From the NCBI GenBank assembly GCA_030950395.1, contig JAUZRP010000002.1:1-64000 (forward strand): a stretch of 64,000 bases of DNA. The letters are read 5' to 3'. This document shows positions 52,253-61,104 of the stretch, one piece after another. Under the pieces are notes generated by a model. That model saw only the letters and a list, made by a program, of their open reading frames with translations. It was not told the DNA's origin and ran no database searches. Position 1 is the first letter of the stretch. Each line of letters starts with the position of its first letter. Source of the DNA: Desulfonauticus sp. Lineage in GTDB: Bacteria > Desulfobacterota > Desulfovibrionia > Desulfovibrionales > Desulfonatronovibrionaceae. The position numbers and the translations under genes are program-made.

Positions 52253-52576
52253 CTAATTTTCCTCCTTAATTTCCTGTTGTATCCACTCTAAAAAAGGTCC
52301 ATGACCTTCGTGGATAGGTAAAAACACAACACAAGGGCAATTATAAGAATGTATTTTTAATACTTCCTTTTCAATCTCTGCCAATCTATGTCCGCTTGTT
52401 TTAATTATTAACACTACTTCTGTAGCCTTGTCTATCTTGCCCTCCCACCAGAACATAGACTCTACCTGAGGATAAATATTAGCACAAGCAATTAGTCTCC
52501 TCTCCAATAAATGACGGGCAATCTTCTTAGCCTCTTCTAAACTAGATGTAGTAATATAGCCCAAAAAACATCTCAT
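52253..52576 (-). CDS. cutA: CutA-family divalent-cation-tolerance protein
   Basis: 107 residues from the ATG at 52576, which follows GGAGGAGG; the longer frame to 52627 has no such signal. CutA core: GYITTSSLEEAKKIA, ERRLIACANIYPQVESMFWWEG and EVVLIIKT, then ending HSYNCPCVVFLPIHEGH. Trimeric ferredoxin-like protein associated with copper and signalling tolerance; role unclear. First gene of the small operon. Confidence 0.95.
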   Translation of the reverse strand: MRCFLGYITTSSLEEAKKIARHLLERRLIACANIYPQVESMFWWEGKIDKATEVVLIIKTSGHRLAEIEKEVLKIHSYNCPCVVFLPIHEGHGPFLEWIQQEIKEEN

Positions 52577-52627
52577 ACTCCAAACCTCCTCCAAAATCAC
52601 ATCTTTAGCCCAAAATATTTCCCCCAA

Positions 52628-52889
52628 CCTCTAAATTATGTTATCAAAAGTACTTATAAAAATAAACAATTATAAGGTACGACTGCAAAAATTAAAAACT
52701 TGTGTTTTTGATTAAACAAAAAGATCTTTTATATTTCCAAGTTAACGCATCCCAAGGTAATAAAAACCTAACAAATCCTACTGACCAACTTAGGCATTAA
52801 GGTGTTAGAGAGAAAAATGAAAAATACTGGGAAATAAAGGAAAGTATTTTAGTTATGTAAGTATAAAAAACTCATAAGGACAAAAATGA
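52628..52889. other. Intergenic stretch, no gene seen
   Basis: Contains the region between the cutA operon start and the end of the PAPS-reductase-like gene. A+T-rich, with no gene, clear terminator or RNA recognised. Presumably holds the cutA promoter. Confidence 0.35.
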
Positions 52890-53576
52890 TTAAAAGTAAC
52901 CAAGACTGGTTAACACGTCCATTTTCGCCTCTTTTTCTTGATTTCTTCCAGACCTCTCTTGAGGATCCAAACTAATAGAAGTACAGGGCATACACCCCAA
53001 AGATCTATATCCCTTATCGTATAAAGAACAATAAGGGATACGTTCTTTAAAATGAAAACTCCAAACGTCCATTTCTGTCCATTCCAAAATAGGATTTACT
53101 TGCAAGTAATCAGGATTAGTTCTTTTTTCAAATACACTCTTTTTATCTCTTGCAGGATTCTCGTCTGCTCTAATACCTGTAAGTAAAACCTCTATAGAAT
53201 TTTCCCTGATTGCTTTTTTTAAAGGCTTAATTTTTAAATTAAGACAACAATCTAATTTATATTTAGCCACATTATACCGTAAAAGATTGACGTCAGGTTG
53301 AACAATTGTCAAACCTACATTCCATGCTTTAGCAATTTTATCTCGGAATTGAATGACTTCAGGAAACTTCAAACCAGTATCAATATTAACTGCCTTAACT
53401 TTAGAACTATTTCTTTCTTGTAAAAATCTTTTCCATAAAAAAAGAACAAGAGTAGAATCTTTCCCTCCTGTCCAAGCCACATAAATATTATCTAAATTGT
53501 AATTTTCAAAAATATAATCAAAATAATTTATAGTGGTGTATAATTTTTCGTCCAAAGCCATTTGAATGTTTTCCAA
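52890..53576 (-). CDS. PAPS-reductase/ATP-sulfurylase-family (PP-loop) enzyme
   Basis: 228 residues with the adenine-nucleotide PP-loop WTGGKDSTLVLFLWKRF near residue 35 (SGGKDS-type), a substrate block LLTGIRADENPARD near residue 134 and a C-terminal GYRSLGCMPCTSI followed by RSGRNQEKEAKMDVL, which is reminiscent of CysD-type ends. Could be an assimilatory sulfonucleotide reductase or CysD-like subunit; only one Cys pair is seen, so the 4Fe-4S reductase form is unlikely. No CysN partner is nearby. Isolated by 262 and 198 bases of flanking DNA. Confidence 0.75.
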   Translation of the reverse strand: MENIQMALDEKLYTTINYFDYIFENYNLDNIYVAWTGGKDSTLVLFLWKRFLQERNSSKVKAVNIDTGLKFPEVIQFRDKIAKAWNVGLTIVQPDVNLLRYNVAKYKLDCCLNLKIKPLKKAIRENSIEVLLTGIRADENPARDKKSVFEKRTNPDYLQVNPILEWTEMDVWSFHFKERIPYCSLYDKGYRSLGCMPCTSISLDPQERSGRNQEKEAKMDVLTSLGYF

Positions 53577-53774
53577 TCTTCAACTGCAAAAATTAATTTA
53601 ATTAGTTAAACAAAAATTTAATAAAATTTTTTCAATAATTTAAATAAACTACAATTTAATCAAAAATAAAATTTATGAACCTTTAAAATTGTATCTTGTA
53701 ACTTAAATTAAAAAATTTAATATCCATGCATAACTACATCTTATAAATTGAACATCTTTAATTTGTTAAAACAA

Positions 53775-54413
53775 CTATGATTTACTAGAACAATGAGTTT
53801 TAGCAATACCAAAAAATTTTTTCAAATTAACAGCTATATTACCAGGCACTGCCTTCATATATAAATAAAAATTTTTATTCTTAGGATAAGCAGAAATGTG
53901 TAAAATATAATTCATATCTAAACCTTGTATACATTTTTTTATAAATTCCTTTGCAGATTCATTTTGATAGTATATAAAAAAAACAATATTAGATATTTTA
54001 TACGTTTCCTTTTGTAATGATGTATTTTTTATTTTATGATGAGGACTATTTGCTATATTTTTTCTTATTAAATGTGCTTCTCCCTTTAATTCATTTTTTG
54101 AAAATATTACAACATATAACCTATCATATTTAGATAATATTAAAGAAACAGGAAAATATACAAGAGTATGTCTAGGTAAAAGAGTAAAAGTACATTTTAT
54201 CTTATAAAAACAATCTTCAAGCTCATAATTAGCATGATATCCAATAAGACCACCTATATTAATATATTCTGTAATCTTAGGATTAATTGATTCTTCTAAC
54301 TCTTTAGAAATAATTTTACTCAACTTTTTATTCTTTTTACTTCCTCTTATAAATATAAGAGACGTAAAAACAGCAATAATTATCAACAAATAAAATATAT
54401 GACTTTCTAACAT
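53775..54413 (-). CDS. Membrane-anchored protein of unknown function
   Basis: 212 residues, N-terminal hydrophobic helix FYLLIIIAVFTSLIFIRG (about 7-24), followed by a basic, soluble domain with ISKELEESINPKITEYINIGG and a hydrophobic strand core. No family recognised. Might be anchored facing the cytoplasm because positive charges follow the helix. Low-complexity A+T-rich DNA on both sides. Possibly recently acquired. Confidence 0.55.
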   Translation of the reverse strand: MLESHIFYLLIIIAVFTSLIFIRGSKKNKKLSKIISKELEESINPKITEYINIGGLIGYHANYELEDCFYKIKCTFTLLPRHTLVYFPVSLILSKYDRLYVVIFSKNELKGEAHLIRKNIANSPHHKIKNTSLQKETYKISNIVFFIYYQNESAKEFIKKCIQGLDMNYILHISAYPKNKNFYLYMKAVPGNIAVNLKKFFGIAKTHCSSKS

Positions 54414-54685
54414 AATTTAACGTAATAAAAAATTAATTATAAAAAAGTTATCTTTATATATATCCCCAAAAAACACTACTTTTATCATATGATCAACTGT
54501 AAAAATTATTTTAAACAAGTATATACTTGCTCAACGAGAGTTTTTTTTAATAATTTAAACTAGCTATAATTTGAAAATTTAATCAAAAACTCCAATTTTT
54601 GAATTGAATTTTGAAGTCACGTCTTATTATTAAAAATATTTTACAAATTTTATAATTACCAATTACAACTTTCAAAATGTTTATT
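54414..54685. other. Very A+T-rich intergenic stretch
   Basis: No gene is supported. Unusually rich in A and T even for this genome, without obvious repeats or hairpins. Confidence 0.35.
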
Positions 54686-55570
54686 TTATTGAATTAAATA
54701 TTTTTTTATATATTCATCTGACAAATATTTAAAATTATTTATATTTAAATAAAAATCTAATTCCTTTAAATCAAAACAAAAAATATCTTTTTTAAATTCT
54801 CTGTAAAAATTATCTAATAATTCTCTATTCCCTGTAAATTTATTTAAAATTAAGAAATCAATATTAATACTAAATTTATTTAGATACTCAATTATCTTTT
54901 TAGTTTCTAAAAAAGAAAGTTTATCCTCGTTCAACACAGGTATAATAAAAGAATTATCTCTTATCAAATCTAACATCATAATATTATCTTCTAACATTTC
55001 TCTTAATTTCAAATAAATTTTATCTTCTTCTTTATTATATCCATACTCATCCTTTTTACCAATTGCATTTTTTATATATACCTTTTTAGAAAGAATTTTC
55101 TCTCTAATTTCCATAAGCTTTTTAATCCATCTTACTGATATTTCAGCAAACGTAATTATTTTTAGAGTAATACCAGTTGGAGGTGTATCCACCACTATAT
55201 AATCATAATTTTTAGATAGCTTTACAGTTTCATAAAGATATCTAAAAATAGAATACTCCTCCATACCTGGACTATATTCTATTATATCAATAAAATGTTC
55301 TATATTAATAGATGATAAATGTTTATATTGACATTTTATATCCATTTTTATCTTTTTAATATAACGCGAGGTCCATTTATCAATCTCAGCTTCTTTTATT
55401 GTTAAATAATCATTAACATCCTTAATTTTAAATATATCCATAAGATTATGCGCAGGATCAATAGATAACAATAAAGTCCTTTTCTTTAATAAAGACAACT
55501 TAACAGAAGTAATTGCAGAAACAGTACTCTTTCCAACTCCTCCTTTTCCAATAAAAAATAACAATTTCAT
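54686..55570 (-). CDS. ArsA/Get3-like anion-transporting ATPase family protein
   Basis: 294 residues from ATG at 55570, which sits one base after the preceding stop (TAAAATG); the frame also allows ATG at 55582. Deviant Walker A FFIGKGGVGKSTVSA at residues 5-19, switch I SIDPAHNLMDIF and switch II YIVVDTPPTGIT are intact, so it is an ArsA/Get3-type dimer ATPase. Members work as arsenite-pump ATPase or tail-anchored-protein chaperone. The Cys triad of ArsA is not seen, and no arsB is nearby. Paired with the small helical gene 55572-55856. Confidence 0.82.
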   Translation of the reverse strand: MKLLFFIGKGGVGKSTVSAITSVKLSLLKKRTLLLSIDPAHNLMDIFKIKDVNDYLTIKEAEIDKWTSRYIKKIKMDIKCQYKHLSSINIEHFIDIIEYSPGMEEYSIFRYLYETVKLSKNYDYIVVDTPPTGITLKIITFAEISVRWIKKLMEIREKILSKKVYIKNAIGKKDEYGYNKEEDKIYLKLREMLEDNIMMLDLIRDNSFIIPVLNEDKLSFLETKKIIEYLNKFSINIDFLILNKFTGNRELLDNFYREFKKDIFCFDLKELDFYLNINNFKYLSDEYIKKYLIQ

Positions 55571-55571
55571 T

Positions 55572-55856
55572 TTAGAACCCATCTAATTTCCCGGCCAGTA
55601 TAGCTAACATATCTTTAGTATTATGTGTTGAAATTAACATGGAAAAAATTTCTTCTTCCATATAAGGAAACAATTCTAAGGCAATAAAACTAGGGGGCAA
55701 CGGTATTCCTATAAACGCTCCAAACAAAAGTAATGTAAATACATTTTGCATTTCCTGTAATTCAAATTCTATTTTTTCAACTACAAAATGTTTATTTGCT
55801 TCATTTATACATTTAAAAATTTTTTTAAATTCTGATATAATCTTAAAAAAATCCAT
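55572..55856 (-). CDS. Small helical protein coupled to the ArsA-like ATPase
   Basis: 94 residues with a predicted hydrophobic segment NVFTLLLFGAFIGIPLPPSFI (about 39-59), otherwise charged helices. The Pro-rich GIPLPPSF motif is distinctive: archaeal and sulfur-bacterial small proteins with 'PLPPsf' next to ArsA-like ATPases exist, but I cannot name the family with certainty. Stop and the ATPase start are adjacent, so co-translation is likely. It lies downstream of cstA and its terminator. Confidence 0.6.
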   Translation of the reverse strand: MDFFKIISEFKKIFKCINEANKHFVVEKIEFELQEMQNVFTLLLFGAFIGIPLPPSFIALELFPYMEEEIFSMLISTHNTKDMLAILAGKLDGF

Positions 55857-55881
55857 TATTCTTTATTGTTATCAATTAAAT

Positions 55882-55928
55882 AAATAAAGAGTTCCTGTCA
55901 CATCTAATTTTACAGGAACTCTTTATTT
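55882..55928. terminator. Terminator between cstA and the ArsA-like pair
   Basis: A 17-bp perfect inverted repeat (AAATAAAGAGTTCCTGT paired with its complement at 55912-55928) with a 13-nt loop. Its A- and T-rich flanks give U-runs in both directions. It lies four bases after the cstA stop and separates cstA from the next transcript. Confidence 0.9.
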
Positions 55929-55931
55929 TTA

Positions 55932-57638
55932 TTAATTAATTTTATTTTTATTTTTAAAAAAATTAAATATAAGTATAAAGTTTAAGATAATCATTATTAT
56001 ATTCATCACATAAAGGATAATTCCTTGCCCATAATTCTTGGCCATAAATCCTGGTAAAACAACAATAACATACCATATAATCGCAGCTGTAACTGTAACC
56101 CAAAGCGCTAAAGCAGGAATAAGAGCATATCCTACATACTTCTTATCCAATTTTTTATATATCCAGGCTGCTACAGTAAATAAAGTAATTGCAGCTAATA
56201 GCTGATTAGCTGCTGAAAAGGAAGGCCAAAGAACTTTCCACTGTCCTGTCCATGCTAAATATATACCTAAAAAGGCCGGGATAGCAGAAGATACCCATCT
56301 ATTGCTTAAAAAAGTATATACTGAAGGATATTTTTCTCTAAGAGGCTCTGCTAATTCACTTATAGTATATCTCGCCAACCTATTAGTAGTATCAAGAGTA
56401 GTCATAGCAAAAGAACTAACCCACATAGCTGCAAGAGTAATCATAAAAGTTTTGGGGAGATGAAGCACACTAACTGTCATTTCTGCATACGAGGAAACAA
56501 AAATATTTGCTCCTCCGCCTAACTTTTTTAAAAGAATTTTATAATAATCTATTGCCCAATTCGAAATAGATGCTCCAGGATCTACTTTTTGTAAAGCAGT
56601 AATTCCAAAAGCAGCAATAGAAACAATTACTATAGTGGACAAAAATCCTTCCGTAAACATTGCTCCATAACCAATAAACAGAGCATCCTTTTCAGAACTT
56701 ATCTGTTTAGAAGAAGTACCCGAGGCAACAAGAGAATGAAATCCAGACAGAGCACCACAGGCTATTATAAGAGGAATAGCAGGCCAAAATGGAGTAGGTT
56801 TACCTCCTATAATAGGGGGATTAAAACTGGCAAAAGCTGGAACACTAAAACCTTTTAAAGAAAATAAAGCGGCTATTCCACCTGCTATCAGCCCAAAATA
56901 AAGCAAAAAAGAATTCATGTAATCTCTTGGCTGAAGTAAAATATTAACTGGAATAGATGCGGCTATAATAATATAAAAGAAAAATATAATCATCCAACTG
57001 TTATAAGATAATTTTAAAGGAGTTTTTGGACCGAGATATATAGACACCAACAAAAAAACAATGCCAATTAAAGTAGAAATAGAAAATGGTAATTTAGTTC
57101 TGTAAAGCAAAAACCCTAAAATTATTGCAAAAATTATTTTATACACGTATGCTGCTGCAGCATCTGGATGTTTAACATAAATCCCACCAATAACTGCGGC
57201 AAAAGCTGCAACTACTAAAATTAGTAATAATAAAATAAACCATGCAAAAGTCCTTCCTGTAAATTTACCCAACAGATCTGCTGCCACATATTGTACAGAT
57301 TTACCATCATATCGAACAGAAGCACATAAGGCCCCATAATCATGAACAGCACCTATAAAGACATTACCAAACCATATCCACAAAATGCCAGGTAACCAAC
57401 CATATCCCATAGCCAAAACAGGACCAACTATAGGTCCAGCTCCAGCTATAGACGCAAAATGATGTCCAAACAAAACAAACCTATGAGCAGGAACATAATC
57501 CACACCGTCATAAAGTTTTTCAGAAGGTACTTGAACATCTTCTCTTGCGCCCACAACTCTCTTGTCTAAAAATTTTCCATAAGTGAAATAAAAAATAACA
57601 TAAATAACAATAGCAGCTAACACAATGACACTACTCAT
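55932..57638 (-). CDS. cstA: Carbon starvation protein A, peptide/pyruvate transporter family
   Basis: 568 residues with about 16 hydrophobic helices. CstA landmarks are DYVPAHRFVLFGHHFASIAG near residue 48, GPIVGPVLA and GFHSLVASGTSSKQI near residue 300, and ASFAMTTLDTTNRLARY near residue 410. Family members move peptides or pyruvate into the cell. Upstream of the ATG is GGAGG. The upstream gap of about 530 bases may hold regulatory sites. This is the shorter form with a modified C-terminus. Confidence 0.95.
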   Translation of the reverse strand: MSSVIVLAAIVIYVIFYFTYGKFLDKRVVGAREDVQVPSEKLYDGVDYVPAHRFVLFGHHFASIAGAGPIVGPVLAMGYGWLPGILWIWFGNVFIGAVHDYGALCASVRYDGKSVQYVAADLLGKFTGRTFAWFILLLLILVVAAFAAVIGGIYVKHPDAAAAYVYKIIFAIILGFLLYRTKLPFSISTLIGIVFLLVSIYLGPKTPLKLSYNSWMIIFFFYIIIAASIPVNILLQPRDYMNSFLLYFGLIAGGIAALFSLKGFSVPAFASFNPPIIGGKPTPFWPAIPLIIACGALSGFHSLVASGTSSKQISSEKDALFIGYGAMFTEGFLSTIVIVSIAAFGITALQKVDPGASISNWAIDYYKILLKKLGGGANIFVSSYAEMTVSVLHLPKTFMITLAAMWVSSFAMTTLDTTNRLARYTISELAEPLREKYPSVYTFLSNRWVSSAIPAFLGIYLAWTGQWKVLWPSFSAANQLLAAITLFTVAAWIYKKLDKKYVGYALIPALALWVTVTAAIIWYVIVVLPGFMAKNYGQGIILYVMNIIMIILNFILIFNFFKNKNKIN

Positions 57639-57644
57639 TCCCCA

Positions 57645-58172
57645 TACCTCCTCCTAACAAATAATGTAATTAAGGTAAAAGTTAATAAAATATCTAAAAA
57701 TTACTGTCAAATCAAGATAAAACCTTTTTATTCCCCATCCAGACCTTTAGACCTTTTACCTTACTTTTTCTGGTTTTTCGACGCTTATTGTGAAGAACTA
57801 ATCCTTGATATTTTTTGAGAATAGTGAATATTTGAAATTCAAATTATGGAGTAAGAAAAAGCGAATATTTATGGGTGTTCAATTAATGAATTATTAACAT
57901 TGGGTATAGGGCAAGCTCTCCATGGAAAATTATTTATACTATCCCCTTAATTCCTGAGCAGGTTAAGATTTACCTATCATAACAACCAAACGCACGGCCT
58001 CGCTTTACTAAAAATGTCTAGACTTTTGGAGATACAGCACATATTCCCAATCCAACACCAATCAATATGCTAAATTATTTTCAACAAAACACACTAAATT
58101 AACAAAACAGTATCCTTAGTGTCAAAATTATCATTTATCGTAATAACAAAATTGAACTTTAGAGAACAATCT
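57645..58172. other. Divergent intergenic region between cstA and psiE-like gene
   Basis: About 530 bases without a supported gene. It must carry the divergent promoters of cstA (leftward) and the PsiE-like gene (rightward). A small repeated word gaatattt occurs around 57829-57875. No terminator, riboswitch or mobile sequence could be named. Confidence 0.4.
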
Positions 58173-58616
58173 ATGAGCATAAAATTTAATCTACCCAAAC
58201 GTTTTTTTGAAACAGGATCAGATTTGCTCCACTTAATTATTAGCATTTTGTTGATAATTTTAGGAGGAGCGTTTATCTTTCAAATATTTTTTAATTTTAA
58301 AGTCCTCTTTTTTACCAAAAATTTTGCCTATACAGTAGGTCTCATTCTAAACAAAATTTTCTTTGCCCTTATGATCTTAGAAGTAGCTCACACTGTAGTA
58401 ATATCTTATCAAGAACACGTGATAAAACCAGAACCATTTCTCGTAGTGGGACTAATCGCCACCATAAGACGCATCCTGGCAATCACTCTAAATCTAGTCG
58501 AAACCAATCCTCATCCAGAACGATTTTATATGACTATGGTGGAAATAGGAGTTTTATCCCTGCTTATTTTAATTTTAGTAATAGGGATCGTCATCCTAAA
58601 AAAATACGACAAATAA
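58173..58616 (+). CDS. PsiE-like (phosphate-starvation-inducible) membrane protein
   Basis: 147 residues from the ATG at 58173; a longer frame to 58119 is less likely because the family begins near here. Four hydrophobic helices: LLHLIISILLIILGGAFIFQ, TVGLILNKIFFALMILEVAH and two more, with the family's 'V.GLIATIRRILAI' block between. One of the few plus-strand genes. PsiE function is unknown; expression in E. coli depends on PhoB, but no pho box was looked for here. Confidence 0.85.
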   Translation: MSIKFNLPKRFFETGSDLLHLIISILLIILGGAFIFQIFFNFKVLFFTKNFAYTVGLILNKIFFALMILEVAHTVVISYQEHVIKPEPFLVVGLIATIRRILAITLNLVETNPHPERFYMTMVEIGVLSLLILILVIGIVILKKYDK

Positions 58617-58832
58617 CACGTATCTGTCCAAAAAGTTTTTGGAAATGTTTTCAGGTGTAAAGTCTGGGGCTAATGACCCCAAAGCTAAGAACAGTACAAT
58701 AACTTTTTAATTTTTTAAGTATAAAAACTCTCTTTTTTAGAGCACGTTTAGCTATACTAACTTTTTTTGGGGCCTGATTCCAAAATTTATTTAAACAAAA
58801 AATATTTTTAGATAATCGTTATCGCAATGAAG

Positions 58833-59810
58833 TTAAGCCAAAAACAATTTTATCTTAGCCAAAGATTCTATTTCTTCACTTAAAGCAAAAGTTTCTGTAA
58901 GCTCACTACCCCATACTACCAGTCCATGTTTGGCTAGATAAATTATCTGATATTTTTTACTAGCTTCTCCCACAGCCTGAGCCAGCTCCAAACTACCTGG
59001 TTCATATTCCGAAAGTTTCGTAAATCTGGGAAAAATAAACTTTGTTTCCAATAAAGACAAATCCAAAAGTTCTTTTCCTTGTAAAAACAAATTATTTAAA
59101 CAAGGGGGGTGGGTGTGCAAAACTGCTCTAGCCTTGGGTTGATTCTCATAAATAGATAAATGCATTTTAAACTCAGAAGAAGGATTATCTCCTGCAATAA
59201 ATTCTTTCTTTTGGAGATCAAAAACAGAAAAATCTTTAAAATCTAATTCAGCTTTAAAAGTTTTAGAATTAGTAATCAAAACTCTCTCTTCCAGTCGCAC
59301 GCTAATATTACCATTAAAACCAGACAACAGTTCTTTTTGCCAAGCCCAAAAAGCTATCTTTTGTATTTGGGAAAAATAAATAGAAGGAAAAAAAATGGTC
59401 TTACCTTGATAATCTTGCTCAGCCAAACAGGGCTTTATATCTACCACATATGTACCATCAATAGCTTCCAGAGGATGAACTATAATCCCATCCTCTTCCA
59501 ATTTTAAAATATCTACCTTATGAAGACCAATAGGATTGGGACGATGAGGTGACCTAGTGGCAAAAACTCCATGCAAGGGAACAGACCTATCCCCTCCCGG
59601 ATGCACCTTTAGACAATCCCTTTCGGCCAAATGCAACCAGGTCAGCAAAAAAACCTTTTGTCCTTTAAAAAGCTTCTCTAGCCCATCTCTATAATCTGGA
59701 AAAATAACTACTTTTGCAGGCGGTAAATTGGGAGTAGCCTGTCTTGGAGAAGCAATAAGATCTTTTAAAGGGGAAAAAATTTTCCCAATAAATTGAATAT
59801 CGGCTTTCAT
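58833..59810 (-). CDS. Fusion of TrmO-type tRNA methyltransferase and class II aldolase
   Basis: 325 residues. N-terminal half (1 to about 135) is TsaA/TrmO-like: 'IGKIFSPLKDLIASPRQ', LLTWLHLAERDCLKVHPGGD and GVFATRSPHRPNPIGLHKV, an all-beta fold that methylates m6t6A37 in tRNA. C-terminal half (about 145-325) is class II aldolase/adducin: SGFNGNISVRLEERVLIT, AVLHTHPPCLN (metal-binding His-x-His) and LAKHGLVVWG, lacking a clear second-domain Tyr. The two would normally be separate enzymes. Both keep key residues, so this looks like a true fusion. Co-orientated with and downstream of the qrc operon. Confidence 0.8.
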   Translation of the reverse strand: MKADIQFIGKIFSPLKDLIASPRQATPNLPPAKVVIFPDYRDGLEKLFKGQKVFLLTWLHLAERDCLKVHPGGDRSVPLHGVFATRSPHRPNPIGLHKVDILKLEEDGIIVHPLEAIDGTYVVDIKPCLAEQDYQGKTIFFPSIYFSQIQKIAFWAWQKELLSGFNGNISVRLEERVLITNSKTFKAELDFKDFSVFDLQKKEFIAGDNPSSEFKMHLSIYENQPKARAVLHTHPPCLNNLFLQGKELLDLSLLETKFIFPRFTKLSEYEPGSLELAQAVGEASKKYQIIYLAKHGLVVWGSELTETFALSEEIESLAKIKLFLA

Positions 59811-59816
59811 AATTAT

Positions 59817-59847
59817 TTTCAGGCAAGGCTTTTAACCTTGCCTGAAA
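59817..59847. terminator. Hairpin between qrcD and the TrmO-aldolase gene
   Basis: TTTCAGGCAAGG (59817-59828) pairs perfectly with CCTTGCCTGAAA (59836-59847) around a 7-base loop. No long U-run follows on the minus strand, so it may be a weak terminator or an mRNA-stability hairpin at the 3' end of the qrc operon. Confidence 0.6.
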
Positions 59848-59863
59848 TTATAAAATTATAGAG

Positions 59864-61102
59864 TTAACTTTTATTTAACTGACGTTCTTGAGGGAAAAGA
59901 GGAAGATACCTATAAGACAGACTAAGGACTATCACCCCAAAGGCAATTATTTCTATACTGGTTATCCATTCTACCCAATTCGGTGTATAAGAATGCCATT
60001 TGTCAAAAGGCAACACAGGAGCAGCACAAGTCTGAACCGTAAACACGTATCTATTTATGACAATACCAATACAATCCAAAATAGCTGCAGTATAAAGCAA
60101 AACAGGTATCCTTCTAAATTTGGGCACAATTAACAATATCGCAGGAATTACACCACACAAACCAATCTCTGTCCACAATAACCATTTGCCAAAACCTGCA
60201 TTATTATTAAACACCTGATCAAAAGTAAGACCCATTTTGGGCAAAGTAACTGTTGCCCAATACCAGGTATCTAAAATTTTAAAGAAAATATAAAAACAAA
60301 GTAAAGAACCAGCAATTTTACCCATGAGCATCTTAACGTCGTAAGAGACAAGCTTTCTCCCTGAAATTTTTTCCATGAGAGTAGCAATCAACATAGTAAA
60401 AGCAGGTCCTGAAGCAATAGCAGATACCACAAACAAAAAGAAGGTCCAGGGCCAGATAAAAAATCCTTCTCTATAAGCAAAAGGACGTCCAAACAATACG
60501 CCATACATACCACCTAAAGACCCCTGATGGAAGCAAGAAAGAAAAGTACCAACACCAGCAAATAAAGGCATAAAAATATGAAAATTATGAGCTAATTTGC
60601 GAATAAATAAATTCTGACTCAACTTTCTATTTTCCAAAATAATAGGAATATACTCAATTAACAATACAGTACAATAACAGGTGATACAAAAGATAACTTC
60701 TGTCAGCATAGAATGAACATTTGGGTGCCAATATCCAAACCAAGCTCTAAGAGGCTGTCCAATATCCAACACCAGAACCAACATAGCTCCCACATAACAA
60801 ATAAAACCAACTATTACTGCTAAATTAATTATGTTTTCTAATTCTTTAATCCCAACAATATACTTTAAAAAACCAGAGAAAAAAGCTCCTGCACCAAGGG
60901 CAATCACAGCCAAATCAAAAGTAATCCACAAACCAAATCCAAAATAATTGTTTAAATTAGTTGTAACAAGTCCTTTGGAGAGCACAAGATACATTCCATA
61001 AACACCCCAAAGCAAAATAGCTCCCCATATAGCCAACCAAATCATAAATTTGCCAAAAGAACAGCGCTGAACGCCTTCTGGTAACCATTCTTTATCTATC
61101 AT
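59864..61102 (-). CDS. qrcD: Qrc complex integral membrane subunit (NrfD/PsrC family)
   Basis: 412 residues with about ten hydrophobic helices of the NrfD/PsrC family, such as FMIWLAIWGAILLWGVYGMY and FGLWITFDLAVIALGAGAFF. The family's quinone-site DLAVIALGAGAFFSG and LDIGQPLRAWFGYWHPNVHS boxes are seen. QrcD binds menaquinone in the inner membrane and receives electrons from periplasmic cytochrome c3 through QrcA-C, storing them for sulfate reduction. Last gene of qrcABCD; starts three bases after the qrcC stop. Confidence 0.93.
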   Translation of the reverse strand: MIDKEWLPEGVQRCSFGKFMIWLAIWGAILLWGVYGMYLVLSKGLVTTNLNNYFGFGLWITFDLAVIALGAGAFFSGFLKYIVGIKELENIINLAVIVGFICYVGAMLVLVLDIGQPLRAWFGYWHPNVHSMLTEVIFCITCYCTVLLIEYIPIILENRKLSQNLFIRKLAHNFHIFMPLFAGVGTFLSCFHQGSLGGMYGVLFGRPFAYREGFFIWPWTFFLFVVSAIASGPAFTMLIATLMEKISGRKLVSYDVKMLMGKIAGSLLCFYIFFKILDTWYWATVTLPKMGLTFDQVFNNNAGFGKWLLWTEIGLCGVIPAILLIVPKFRRIPVLLYTAAILDCIGIVINRYVFTVQTCAAPVLPFDKWHSYTPNWVEWITSIEIIAFGVIVLSLSYRYLPLFPQERQLNKS

Positions 61103-61104
61103 GG

